The notes: a model not told the origin generated them from the sequence alone. DNA of 64,000 nucleotides from Ophiura sarsii (GCA_035610835.1 CM069452.1:27392143-27456142); one strand, 5' to 3'. Shown: positions 23,830 to 35,435, counted from the first letter of the stretch. Numbers and translations are program-made.

Positions 23830-25299
23830 CCTCGATAGTAACCATCTCTTAATAATACCGTGGGTGTTCCATTAACGCCCTAAGCCATGTCGATGGTAGG
23901 GCTCGCCAATTCTATGCGAGTTATTAATTCTTAAAACTTGTAGATCAGTGAACCTTCCCTGTCTGACTTTTATTCATAGAAATACTTATGTTATTAAACA
24001 CATAAAGTTACCGTGTATAATGTACAATAACAAACCCATTCAAAATAATATGAATAAATAACATCTCATTTGATTGTATACTGATGTGATATTAATTCCT
24101 CCGAACCAAAAGGACTTAACATTTAATTGACAAAAAGTCATACGCTTTTCTCATCTAGCTATGCAATTAGAGTTGTGCGTTTGAATTATTAGGCACATCA
24201 GAAATGAGGTAATTGCAATTTATAAAACAATCGAAGTCTGTTTTCTCTCGGCAACGAAACGTGTAAATACAACTTTAAAGTATGTAAGCTATACTAAATT
24301 ATTAAGCTTTAAACACCAAATGTCTTTATTTACCTACCCCATTATAAGCATACCTTACGTCTCTTTTATGAGAATCTATAACACGGTAATATGAAGAAAA
24401 ACACCAGCAAAGCTTGCCTGCTCCATAATATTGCTGTTGGTAGTAAAAACTTTTGACACATACAGGAACGTAACTGCTAAGCGCATTGACAATAAAGGTC
24501 CTGTCACATTGTTGCGTATAGAGCTAAAGTGTGCCCGGTTTGCAGAGGGACGCTGGGGTTAATGGAAATGTTTGAGCATGTTCAACATTTTGAGGGGTGA
24601 CAACGTAGTGATCAATACGCTATGTGCTAAGTATTTGCACGTTTCAACGGTTGGGCCCTAACAATGCAAATAACGCGAGCTCGAGTGTTTTAGATTGGTT
24701 TTGCATATTCGCCGTCGTATAACGTATAGGAAAAGTAATTAGCAATATATTGTTGTGAGCCCAGACATGATGTATCAAGTTTCGAATACAAAAAGCTATT
24801 TGGCCTTCATTCTGAATTGTCCATGTTTAATTGGTGCATTTTCCCTGAAAAGTAATGTATTTGTGATGAGTTGTTAAGACACAGTTATGTTTAGAGTGTC
24901 TATACTCTAATTACTGTATAACCCAAGAGCACATTTCTGGCAAACTCAATGAGTTTTAAGAGTATTTTACCATGAAAACATTGTATGAATTTTAAACTGT
25001 GTATGGCATTAATGTTGCTAATGTCGTACTAATCCATCAATAATGGTTTGGTTTAACCACTTTAAAAATGATTGAATAAAAAATATACTGACAAGTATAA
25101 AGTTGTATTTTACGAGGACAACAACTTCGAGCAAACGCACACTTTTGATATCTGATAGAATTAGCATTTAAGCTTATCATATGGTTGGTTGGTCGGTACG
25201 TTTTTATGGCATGACTGACAGCTCGAGACTTTGGTGATGACACACTACTTCCGTCGGTCAGCAGCCAATCGATAAATGACTGATGTAGGATGCCCAACC
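23830..25299. other. Unannotated AT-rich sequence
   Basis: No coding exon with family motifs, RNA gene or strong inverted repeat was found. I looked for the missing TM1/TM2 exons of the receptor here and did not find them. Confidence 0.5.
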
Positions 25300-25461
25300 A
25301 GAGTTTTTGACATCTTACTGAAGAAGGTCAAAAATGAAGGTGAGAGCTTGGGCCTACGTCTCAATGTTGCCAAAACAAAGTTCATGGTCATCGTTGATGA
25401 TGGAAACATTGCCCCTCTTCTAGTTGACGGTCATATATCTGCCTACTTGTATATTTTGCTA
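25300..25461 (+). pseudogene. LINE reverse transcriptase fragment
   Basis: The frame reads LKKVKNEGESLGLRLNVAKT, then KFMVIVDDGN and LLVDG. This matches the reverse transcriptase segment after the catalytic YxDD block in non-LTR retrotransposons, where a GL(R/K)xNxxKTK motif is followed some 15-20 residues later by (V)DG. The catalytic YADD is absent: sequence upstream of about 25300 is unrelated. The fragment is dead and only about 50 residues long. Clade (RTE, Jockey, CR1) cannot be fixed. Confidence 0.75.
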
Positions 25462-27012
25462 CTTGTATTGTACTGTGTATATTAAAAAATTGACTTATCG
25501 TCTAAATCCTATTTTAAATTGTTTTGTCCCTGAAAATTAGTTGCTTTGTCAATGACAAGGTTATGTTATGTTACGCTGTAATTGCATCAAAGTCCTAGAA
25601 ACTGTAACTCGAGGTCTCTGATCTTACCTGCTTTTCACCAAAGTCCATCGTTTACAATTAATTGTATGACACTTTGTTTATCCATCCACATTGCATGTTT
25701 ATCGCAGCTCCTCTTATTCGCGTCCTATAATAATAATAGTAGGGAAACTACTTAATCTGCATACCATACACGCATCTGCATACCATACACGACATTTCCT
25801 TATACCCGACACTCGTGTCCTTAATTGTAAAGTCGCTCAGACACCGTTGATGTGTCTTTTTATGAGGTGTTACAAATAGCAAACTAATGACATTAAGTGT
25901 AAATGTACCGTAACAATGAACTTATGAATCCAACCTTTCAATCAATTTTAAAAGTGCAACGAGAAATTCAATAAACCACAAGTTTTAAAAGTATTTTACG
26001 AATAAGTATAAATAGAAAAATGCAACATAAGTCACAGTGTATAGTGAAGCGAAGGAAAGTCAGAGGATATTCTGGCTGCAACGAAGATATTGTTCACGAG
26101 AACAGTCAGTTATATCTACTAATAATGTACAATTTTGCAAGGATTAAAAGTAAACGTCGTGCACACCTCCTTTCCTATACAAAGCAATTCAATGCAACAA
26201 TGAGGTGCACATTGCATAGGATTCTAGATAGGCCATTTTCATTCATTGCCGCTCAAAATGTCGTGATTGTAATTGAAATGAAATCCCGGGATTTAATCAA
26301 ATCCGAAAAACGCGCTTCTTATTACACAGCTATTAAAAGCCTTCAACACAGGCAATATGCGTAGCAAAATCCCATTCGGAAAGCACTTACAACTGCCAAT
26401 AGTTCTCCCTGATGATGAGATTGTTACGGCAGTTAGGTACTTACTATTGTGTGTTTCCGTACGATTTGGTAAACTTGTTATACTGTATAGTATAGTATAT
26501 CATGTAATATTTCGCAATTTGGTAATTTCGATGTAGATCATATCGAGATTATCAGCAGAATTCGGCACATGTGGCTTCACCAGGATGTTTATCTAGCGCC
26601 ATCACTTCAACCCTTTTCCCTATGAAATATTACGTTTCAGGGTTATATTATACCTTATCTATTAAAATTATTTATTTTCTTCAAATTTCATTTCGTTCGC
26701 AAATCTCTCCGTGCCCCTTTAATTGTATTTAAGAAGAGTGATTTTTGAACTTAAGGGGGGACTTAAGGAAGTTTTTGACTTGATTTTTTGAATTTTGTGA
26801 GTGCTGTTATTATTGAAATATTAATCAAATGCATATAAAAGTATACACTTTTGGAAATGAAATGGATCAGAGAATCCAACTTTGACCGTCAATGTTGACC
26901 AAAAATTTTGATTTTGTGAGAAAAATCACAAAAAATAACTGTTTTGACCCAAAAAAGTTCCAACAAAGCTAACAAAAATAATTGTGAGTAAAAGAATCCC
27001 AAATTGCTAGAT
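25462..27012. other. Unannotated sequence upstream of the receptor exons
   Basis: A 114-codon open frame at 26020-26364 (+), rich in Lys/Arg/His/Cys, has no family motif and is near the length expected by chance at this base composition. Sequence from about 26760 on is very A/T-rich with repeated TTGACC/GGTCAA words. Confidence 0.45.
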
Positions 27013-27181
27013 TATGATATTAAAACACTAACTTAGGGACGATTTTTTTTTTAACCTTACCTAATATTTTTGGAAATATTGACAAAAATGTTGGCGCTTT
27101 TTGGTCAAAATGTCAAAAAATATTAGATTAGGTGTTTGAGAAGAAAAAAATCGTCCCTAAGTTAGTGTCTTAATAATATAA
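27013..27181. repeat. Inverted repeat with about 60-bp arms
   Basis: CACTAACTTAGGGACGATTT at about 27036 is mirrored by AAATCGTCCCTAAGTTAGTG at about 27148. Similarity continues outward (ATATTA) and inward (CCTAATATT against AATATTAGATTAGG). A small foldback MITE is likely. It ends about 480 bp before the first receptor exon. Confidence 0.9.
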
Positions 27182-27658
27182 GTTACTATTAACTATCTTG
27201 AGCTCTATTAAGTTGGACCCAGATCTAATGTTTGACATGGATGGATCCTATTTCATGAAGATTTAATTATGAATTCTTACACATCTTCTTTTTAGAAAGA
27301 GTTGACAACTTATGAAGAATCACGCTTCTTAAAGTTACAACGTTCATGCAATAAGATCCGGATCTTTTAAAAAGCTTCTGGGAAAACATAAGTACTAACT
27401 ATTATACCACATTTACTTCAGGGTATCATCCGTATCATCTACTCCATCCTGTTATTTTGATTGCCGGCCATGGCATTCTTAATATAACATATTTGTATCT
27501 TAACGCGTGCGCGTGATATACCTTTTTGAGTTCCTTGATCTTTCAAGCGTGGTGTAACTTACTTTACTTCTCTTTTGCTATATTTACCTATGTCATCCGA
27601 CTATTATTATATCAATGGTAGTAACACATCGCCAATATCTTGTGTCGTTTATTTACAG
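27182..27658. other. Intronic sequence upstream of the first receptor exon in the window
   Basis: Ends in the acceptor tract TCGTTTATTTACAG. The open frame continues in phase upstream to an ATG at 27575, but that stretch lacks receptor features and crosses the acceptor, so it is treated as intron. No TM1/TM2 exon was found in it. Confidence 0.6.
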
Positions 27659-27794
27659 GTATCAGTACAAGCGACATGCTGCACACTGACCGCCATGACG
27701 ATTGACAGATACTACTTAATTGTGCACGCCGTCAAGTCCAGACACAACCGCACCGTTCTGAAGGCTATAGTTGTCTGTGTTTCTATATGGATAG
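27659..27794 (+). CDS. Kisspeptin-receptor-like GPCR, internal exon (TM3-TM4)
   Basis: This 136-bp exon encodes 45 residues plus the first base of a split glycine. It begins in phase 0 after TTATTTACAG and ends at the donor ATAG|GTAATA in phase 1. The peptide opens VSVQATCCTLTAMTIDRYY: the cytoplasmic half of TM3 with the DRY motif (27704-27712), whose arginine holds rhodopsin-class receptors inactive and contacts the G protein. ICL2 follows (RTVLKA), then TM4 ending SIWIG. VSVQATCxTLTAM and SIW(I/V)G resemble the kisspeptin receptor GPR54; galanin and allatostatin-A receptors are the next alternatives. Upstream exons for the N terminus, TM1, TM2 and the conserved TM3-start cysteine are not visible here and presumably lie further 5', beyond a long intron. 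Confidence 0.85.
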
Positions 27795-29222
27795 GTAATA
27801 TATAATATCATATAAATAAAAATATATACGTGTGTATAGGCAATGTGTAATATCATACATAATACATGCTTTTACATGGATAGGTTACGCGCAAAGTCGT
27901 GAATAAAAATGTTGTACTAATAGAACTGGAGATGTCTGTTGAAAGGTTTTATTATTAATGTTATTGAATATTGATTTAAGTCCACTTATTCAGTAACTTA
28001 TTCAGTTATAAAATAACCGAGTTATGATCTTAACTTTTTAAAAGAAAATACCGAAACCCAAAAGCGACATCAGTATTATGATTATCAGTCAAATATGTTG
28101 TCCTGTGTTGTCACGGATTGTCTCTACCGACAGGCGTCAACTCTCACTAACATAGGAAACCACGAACACGGGATTTATTGGTTTCCAACATTTATTTCTT
28201 TAAAAACGTGGCTTTATCAGCAAAGTCTTCTTACAAAATAAACTCTTCATGTATGGCTTTTACATGAGTTCAAAGGGTTCATACAATTCTCAAGGTTAAG
28301 AAAGCATGTTCAGAAAGACCCTCACGTAGATAATGTCTTACGTAGCTGTGACCATCTCTAATCTGTGATATAATCTACTGGGACTTGGGAGTACTATTCT
28401 ACTTGGTCTCTCTTACCTACGCATAGCAGGGCGAGTCAAAAAGAAGTTGTACGGGAATGAATATTTGTGTAAAAATAGACTAAACAAATTTGTCAAACCA
28501 ATGATGCACGTTCATATGACAAAAGGAATCATTGAAATTGATCAATTAGATTAGGAGCTATGCCTGTTTTTTTTAAAAAGTACCCCTCTTTTAGCTGTCC
28601 ACGGAACGCTTTAATTCTCTTGAAATATATCCACCTCAAGAGGGCAGCAACATTTACACACGGTCATTCATATTCAAATGAGATTAAAGCCCGGGAGTTT
28701 AAAACACAGGTGGGAATGGTGTGCATAACTTAAATAGTCAGTGACTACAATAAGAAAATGATCAAACATTGAAGGCCCGCTTAAAACGGTTTAGCCTTAG
28801 AGTACAAACATCAGCAATCATTTTGTTGCCTACTTAGAGTGGATATATTTCAAGAGGATTTTAAGCGTTCCGTGGACAGCTAAAAAGAGGTTCTTTTATT
28901 CAAACAGGCCTAGCTCCTGATATAATTGATCGATGTTAATGGTTCCTTTTGTCATGTAAACGGAATAAGTTGCTCTTTAAATGCGTGCCTCATTGGTGTG
29001 TCACATTTGTTTGGTCTATTTTTAAACAAATATTCATTCCCGTACAACTTCTTTTTTGACTCACCCTAATAATTAAATACAAATGATAATGGTCAGCCCT
29101 GAATTGTAAATGGTACTTAATGACTAACTTTAGGTAAATATACCCAAATATGTTCATGTTTAATAACTGCAATAGACTGCAACCACACACAACCTCTTTA
29201 TATTTGTTTAATTCTTTTACAG
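27795..29222 (+). other. Receptor intron (phase 1), 1,428 bp
   Basis: Bounded by GTAATA and TTCTTTTACAG. The flanking exons join in frame to make an intact TM4 (SIWIG joined to SALLHLP). It contains the 641-bp MITE at 28427-29067, nearly half its length. About 155 bp separate the MITE from the acceptor, leaving the branch region clear. Confidence 0.85.
28427..29067. mobile_element. MITE inside the receptor intron
   Basis: The left end is CAGGGCGAGTCAAAAAGAAG and the right end is CTTCTTTTTTGACTCACCCT. Inverted similarity extends well inward (TTGTACGGGAATGAATATT against AATATTCATTCCCGTACAAC, and a GGATATATTTCAAGAG module against CTTGAAATATATCC). Same family as 46291-46928 and 3100-3930. The left flank is GC rather than TA, so the target duplication is eroded. 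No protein coding. Confidence 0.92.
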
Positions 29223-29848
29223 GATCCGCTCTGCTGCATCTCCCAAAGTTTGCTTTCACAACAATCGTAGGCAACAACTATGATAACACGTATGCTTGCA
29301 ATGTAGTATTTCCAAGTAAGCAAGGTGAAACAGCTTACATCACTTTCACGGTTCTAGTAACATACGTATTACCGGTGGTCGTCATTTTGTACTGTTACGC
29401 CCAAATTCTAGTGACAGTTTGGCGAAAGACGTCTGCCGGTACCGAAAGTGCTCAAGCACAGTCCAGAGCTCTTCGTCGGAAGAGGAAAATTACACGAATG
29501 GTGTTCATAGTGGTTATACTGTTCGCCTTGTGTTGGTTACCGATCCAGAGTTTCACAATTTGGTACACATACGACAAGATGGGTTTTCATATCATATTCT
29601 GCGATCACAGTCAGGCGGTATTGATAACCGCTCTCGTATTTAAGGCGATAGCCCACACAAACTCGATTGTGAATCCATTTGTGTATGCTTTCACAACAAC
29701 AAGCTTCAAGAAATACTACAGGAAGGTGTTCCAAATGTGCTGCCCAAACAAAGGGCCTGAGCCTACTAGTGCTGTAAGTATGAGTATGACAAAAGGAACC
29801 AAAACAGAGCGATTGACATCAACCACCAAAGAGGATTCTTCGATGTAA
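29223..29848 (+). CDS. Kisspeptin-receptor-like GPCR, terminal exon (TM4-C terminus)
   Basis: This exon supplies two bases of the split glycine, 207 further residues and the TAA stop. With the previous exon it gives 253 residues, roughly the last two thirds of a receptor. In that numbering: ECL2 with its conserved cysteine (YAC, C71); TM5 (TYVLPVVVILYCYAQIL); a basic ICL3 (LRRKRK); TM6 with FALCWLP at 146-152 (FxxCWxP switch); TM7 with NPFVY at 196-200 (NPxxY); helix 8 (SFKKYYRKVFQ) with a Cys-Cys pair at 218-219, a likely palmitoylation site. The Ser/Thr-rich tail could be phosphorylated. It is a plasma-membrane receptor for an amidated neuropeptide by family inference. The frame is intact with all switch motifs, so the gene looks functional. 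Subfamily (kisspeptin versus galanin/allatostatin-A) is less certain than the GPCR call. Confidence 0.9.
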
Positions 29849-30098
29849 TTTATTTTTTAAACCTGATACGTGCTATAATTAAGGGATGTTTTACACGGAA
29901 CATTTGATTGCGATAATTGTTCAACATTTCCATATAATATTGTAATAGTGTGCATACCTTGGCTATATACAATCATGGAAAAAAGGTTGATACACTTTGT
30001 GTCCGATTTAAGGAAAGATAGCGCTCCCTCACCCGAGGCAACATTATCCGAGTCGTGTAATCAGAAGCCTTGGAAGTCCCTCCAACATTTATTGATAA
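29849..30098 (+). other. Probable 3' UTR / downstream flank of the receptor gene
   Basis: AT-rich sequence directly after the stop codon. No AATAAA was seen nearby. An ATTAAA at 30216-30221, beyond the poly-G tracts, is a weak candidate polyadenylation signal. Transcript end not determinable. Confidence 0.4.
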
Positions 30099-30135
<37 letters not shown>

Positions 30136-30140
30136 CGTGT

Positions 30141-30185
<45 letters not shown>
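30099..30185 (+). repeat. Two long poly-G tracts
   Basis: An uninterrupted run of 37 G (30099-30135), the hexamer CGTGTC, then 44 G (30142-30185). Such runs can form G-quadruplexes on this strand and are error-prone in sequencing, so exact lengths are uncertain. The glycine-rich frames across it are artefacts. They lie 250 bp beyond the receptor stop codon and may be in its 3' UTR. Confidence 0.95.
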
Positions 30186-33100
30186 CTATAAGAAAGGTGG
30201 AGACTTCTGCTTTCTATTAAACTGTGCTTGTGTCCCCAATTTTGAGCACGGGTTGGGTTGTAATACGTTGAGTCAAGTGTTACAACTATTATTGTCCATG
30301 ATTGTAGGTTGGCACAGAATCAACCTAATGAGTTAAAATGACTTTTCGGTCTTGGTGCAACAACAGACGATATTTTCAAATGTATTTATTTTTAATGATT
30401 CCGTTTATTTATGACTGTGTTGGTTGTATATCCTATGAAACCGAAATACTATCGATACAACGAAAAGGAAGTCATGTTCCCTGTATTGATGTTTGTCTAC
30501 CCGTGACCTGTGATACACATGTCAATAGTTGCACTACAATGAACATGTTTTTAGTCAACTATAACATGGCGCCTGATGTTCACATTGTGTTAAAATAAGT
30601 GTATGTACCTTTCAGCACTCAAATACCTCAGCACACTAACTTAAAGATGGTATCCCAAGTTAAGCTCCTCTAACTCTGATCGATATATAAATGGACCGCT
30701 TGTTTTCCTCTGTGAAATACTCGCGCCGTACCACCAGTACAGTGATCAAAGCTCGAAATGTATTTCTCAACGAGAGTCAATTGCAGAGATAATCATACGC
30801 ACCTTGTATTGAATTATGTGTCAATTGAGAAACACAGCGAACTATGGAGCACTAATGTCGACTACCTAATCAATAATGGGCGTATGAGGGCGTTAAATCA
30901 ATATCCTAACTGGCGGTATCATTCTCTTGCAGTTGTACCAGACTACTTGTGGATAGCACCGTGGAAAATATTACAGCGATTTAGTTACGTTTCCCCCCTG
31001 TTAATTAGTCTATTAATAGTTATACTAGTTCTGATCACCCCTAGTTATGCTATAAAATCCCGTGTAAGCTAGTCCCTAGTTATCTATCGTCTCTCTGTTA
31101 ACTAGTTACTTTTTCATTTTCAACTTTATGTTCGTAGTATTTGATATTCATAAACGATTACACTCATATTGAACGCCACTTTCGCCTTGGAACGCAGTAA
31201 TTAGTTGCTGGTAGGTGCTAGTAGGTCTGTATATGTTAAGGAGAGTGAATTCATAGTATTTGTGTATGAGAGAAATGCTGTGTTAAGGGTGAGTGAAGGT
31301 ATTGTAAAGATGAGTTACGTGAGAAAATAATTGCATGTATATCTAGTATATATTTATATCCAACAGACAAAAAAAGACCTAGCAATGACATTACAGGATG
31401 GTTCCTATATGGTGGGTACAAACGGAAGCGCATATTTGCTCTCAGTATACGTTTGGTAATGGTGCTATTGATATATTATCAGAATATGTCTCAGATAGAT
31501 CAAATAGCCTTCAGATACTTTTGTTTTATATCGTGCGCGTGTTTGCATTTGCCAATCTAAAGTTATGCTTTATTTTAACCCTTACAACCCACATAGATTA
31601 GAAGTGTAAATTATGACCCCTGCCCTCTATCGCCCTTAAAATGTTATTGGAGTCTCCAACATATTGGATTGACACCAAGGTTATATAACCACTTGCCAAC
31701 AACAGAGCAACCGTAGTCACCAAAGGTTCACCTCTATGTTAATAGTTGCTCACGGAGGTATTGATTCTGTAAGATTGTGTACATGCTATTGTAAATCTCA
31801 GCCAATCGATATGACAATTGGACCCTTGCACGCGCTATTAAATTCTGCTGCTTAGCAGACTAAACGTGCGCGCCAAATACAAATACATATGGAGTGCATA
31901 GGATTGTACATGCCCCTATAGTTTACCGTGAGACTGTGCATAGCTGTACATAGCTGTACATCAACCTACCTTTTTTACGCCTAAGGCAACTCAAAAGGTA
32001 TACCTTGGTGTACCTTTGTAACACATTGTTAGGCTGGTAAATACCACAGATTTGATATAAATGAAAAGCTTTAAGCACATTTTATCAGCTACCACAACTT
32101 ATTCTGTAATTAAAACTACTCTCTTTGAGAAATTTAGCCTGAAGTACGAAGTTTCACTTAATTAGCATGTCATCGCTGTTCTCCTTCTCAGATGTGGCCT
32201 CATCGGCTAGTATTACTGCTAATATTTACCGCTTCTTTACAAAGAGGGCAGTACATACAAATAAAGTAATATATTTAACCTGTAATGCATGTGAACCCTG
32301 AACCCCATGAAATCCATTTGAAAACTATGCTGGCAGCACGTGTCGCCTCAGTCGATCTCGCCGGGGCGCTGACGGCGGGTGATAAATGCGCACGGAATGG
32401 TTAATTGCGGACACGTGAACCCCCTTCCGTCATTGGCAAGTCCGGTTGTCCCCGCTTAATTTCGCCCATTTCTACCCCGGATATTTTTTCAACATTTCCG
32501 TCCAAAAGTGTTAGGGTATTATACACTCAATTATACACTCAATTACTGAGATTTGAAAGAAAATATATTCAGTTTAAAGGTACAGTAGACCTCTAACACA
32601 ATATTGTATTGCTAAATAACAAAAAAAAGTAGGACTGTAACCTGCTCCTTTTCCAGTAATAAGTACACTTCTGTAGGATCCTCCGCCTGTCCAAAATGTC
32701 ACTGACATTGTATGCGTATACAGTGGCCACGGTCGGAGTGGTTTAAATAAAGGGTTCAAATGAAGTAAATCCCCCCTAAAATTAGATCACGTTTGTTTGT
32801 ATAACTCCGCACACGATTAGAGGTTTTGAAAAATTGATACGTTTATGAAATGGGTAAACGCTTGGCTACCCGCTTCAATATCATGTTCAATTTTCCCAAA
32901 CACAGTCACATTTCTCCAACATGATGTCTTCAGAAAAAGTGGCACTTTTCAAGATCATATACAAGAAAGTAACAAGAATGTCTCCAATATTTTTTTTAAT
33001 TAAATTCGAATATCTTTTTTTTCAAGTAAAAGACAATCTCTTCTTTGTTTAGCTAGTCTTTATTTAAAATCTAAAAAACAAAAAATGTACGATGACTAGC

Positions 33101-33194
33101 CAATAAGGGGGACTTACTTTTTGTTAACCCTTTATGTACATTGTCAAACAATATGGCTTTTGATCAGATGCTGCGAATTCATTGCTGCCTCTTA
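30186..33194. other. Unannotated sequence, including a GC-rich patch near 32340-32480
   Basis: No gene supported across about 3 kb. Short frames (30338-30598, 30758-31072 and others) carry no motif. A GC- and CpG-richer patch (containing CTCGCCGGGGCGCTGACGG) stands out from the AT-rich background at 32340-32480. It could be a promoter, an eroded element or chance. CATAGCTGTA is duplicated near 31937-31957. Confidence 0.45.
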
Positions 33195-33455
33195 CACTGC
33201 AAAAACACCGGTGTTAAAAATAACACCATTGGTGTTGTGAGAGGTCCACACCAAATAAAATTAACACCGGTGTACCGGTGTTAAATTGTTGGTGTTATAT
33301 CAACACCATGTAGTGTCATTTTAACAACTGCAAGTGTGAAAAATAACACTGTAAGTGTTAATGTAACACCAAGATAGTGTTAAAATAACACTAATTGGTG
33401 TGGACCTCTCAGAACACCGAACGGTGTTATTTTTAACACCGGTGTTTTTGCAGTG
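33195..33455. mobile_element. 261-bp MITE (CACTGCAAAAACACC ends)
   Basis: Ends CACTGCAAAAACACCGGTGT and ACACCGGTGTTTTTGCAGTG are exact complements, flanked by TA on both sides. The interior is made of GTGTTA/TAACAC words, with a second inverted pair GAGAGGTCCACACCA against TGGTGTGGACCTCTC. The whole element can fold on itself. No coding capacity. Confidence 0.95.
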
Positions 33456-33799
33456 TACCCAGTCCGTAAGGGACAGCGCTTACACCTTCACACGTGATCG
33501 CGTTGTTCTTCGTTCTGCATTCACTTCAAAGCGCAGTGCGTACCCATTTGAGAGGGCGCAGTGCATACGCGCGCCGAATGCGTTTATTTTATAAATGGGT
33601 AAGATGTGTGTGTCCATGATTGTAGATAAAACATTCATTTTACATTTTTTACATTAACAGTTATTTGTAATGAGATACAAAATTGTACATGCATTATAAA
33701 GACATTAAAAGATTGAAAGTGTGGTTTGGTTCCCGGACTGTGTGCCGGTGTAAAAGGAGATAGGTCCCCGGGAGCTATAGCTCGGCATGCCCAATAAAG
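33456..33799. other. Unannotated sequence
   Basis: No supported feature between two MITEs. Confidence 0.5.
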
Positions 33800-34137
33800 T
33801 ATAGATGAGGTGACATGTGTTGACATTTAGGACGCCCTCTGTTGGTTTGAGACAAAACACACCGGGCAAGAGTTCCTATAGTTTACATAGGCCAGATCAG
33901 GTTTAACTAGATTGTGGTGTCACAGCAAATTGTTATCAAAACTGTCTTTAAACTTGCTTAGGAATGCTATAAGCTATCGCATTTCACACAAAAAACTAAA
34001 ACTGAATGAGTATTACAATTCATTAGAAAGAAATTTCATGTTGTCTTCATTAACTTTACTGTATATTCTGCCTGGAGGGAAACAACAGAGGGTGTCCCAT
34101 TTGTAAATACTTGACATCATAGGTCACCTCATCTATA
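33800..34137. mobile_element. 338-bp MITE (TATAGATGAGGTGAC ends)
   Basis: The left end is TATAGATGAGGTGACATGTG and the right end is AGGTCACCTCATCTATA. A subterminal inverted pair (CGCCCTCTGTTGGTTT against AACAACAGAGGGTGTCC) supports the pairing. The spacer between the end and this module differs in length between arms. No frame of interest inside. Confidence 0.88.
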
Positions 34138-35435
34138 GGGCAGACACTAATTTCTACACGCAACACTAGTTTCACGCTCCATTCCGTGTATGGCTCCTAT
34201 TACACCGACATCCACTACGATGAATATTATACGACCATTGTCCGGCAACTAAAAAATAAATCTTCATCTTTTATTCTCTAATTGTATAAGTAAATGGACC
34301 CAATGATCTCTTATAGTTTGTAGTTGATATTTAAAGTTCCAAATTCACATTAAACCCAATATTTTAAGTTTAAGTTACACTGACAATTATAGACCGTTAA
34401 CTTTATTTGTTATGATTGTGATATCAATGTATCAATACGTGAATCTACATATCAGATGATTTACGAATGTATTTTATGTACAATTTAAATACTATATTTT
34501 GTTTATTTTGTAAGAGTATATGAAAACATTAGGTGTAAGAAAAATATGTTTAAAATGACTCTTTGTATGGGGATTATTTACGCATTGACCTGATTTCAAG
34601 CTGCTTATAACTTGGTCTGCGGCACCATGGTGGCACAGTAATCAATCTTACTGCAACCATACACTATAATATTGATGACCTCTAATGACTTTGTTACAGT
34701 CAAACGTGTCTGGAAAAACAGCTCCGTAGTGTTGGCTGCACCCGCGATCGATTCAAATCATATAAAATGCAAATCTGCCACCGCGTCCGCAGCCTTTTTG
34801 CTCGCTATCAATAGCTGTTTAGTGCCTGAAATCCAATATATTCAGACACCGATAGGTGAGATAAGATATCCTTAAGATGTGATAAAACGCTATACTCGAG
34901 TTCACCTGTAGCAGATGATGTTCCTGTTACTTTTCACTATGTCAACACTCGGTGAATACATATTTATAAAAACTTGGCTTCATTTTACGCCGGAATATTA
35001 ATTCAAACTCTTAACTTAGATTTTGACACTTGATATTTTACCTTAAACTACAAGAAGTTCAAAAAGGTTTACTTTGTGTTCGTTTAATATTTGTATTGTG
35101 ATTGCAAAATTGCTTTGAGTATTCTCAAGTGGTTTTATAAGTATTAACATCCATTACCGGCTAACAACGATGACGTCCACACTATTATCGCACTCTTTTG
35201 TTTCTTGGTAAAAACGCATGCCCTGTATTTTTAACTTTACCACGCATCTCTTTAAAACCGTAACTTAAAATCAGTAACTTGGTTCTCGCTATATCAAGCA
35301 CAAGACAGTGCAGTATGTGTCTTTCTGTATGAGCTAAGTTTCTGTATATTTATTATTATAATAGGGGGTAAACATGTGTGATTAAGCGGGATAGACAAAG
35401 GTTTCAGACACACTACCAGCAAAAAAATCGACATA
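34138..35435. other. Unannotated AT-rich sequence
   Basis: No gene or repeat recognised. The small frame at 34672-34875 has no motif. Confidence 0.5.

Noticed and set aside
26020..26364. 114-codon open frame upstream of the receptor exons
   Set aside because: Considered as a missing N-terminal exon, but it is polar and basic with no TM1/TM2 features such as GN or LAxAD motifs.
27575..27658. ATG-containing extension upstream of the TM3 exon as the protein start
   Set aside because: A receptor starting in TM3 would lack TM1-TM2. A good acceptor (TTATTTACAG) lies exactly where family similarity begins.
29419..29734. Frames on both strands overlapping the terminal receptor exon
   Set aside because: They are out-of-frame or antisense to a well-supported exon.
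29948..30336. Glycine-rich open frames
   Set aside because: Produced by the poly-G tracts; no similarity outside the homopolymer.
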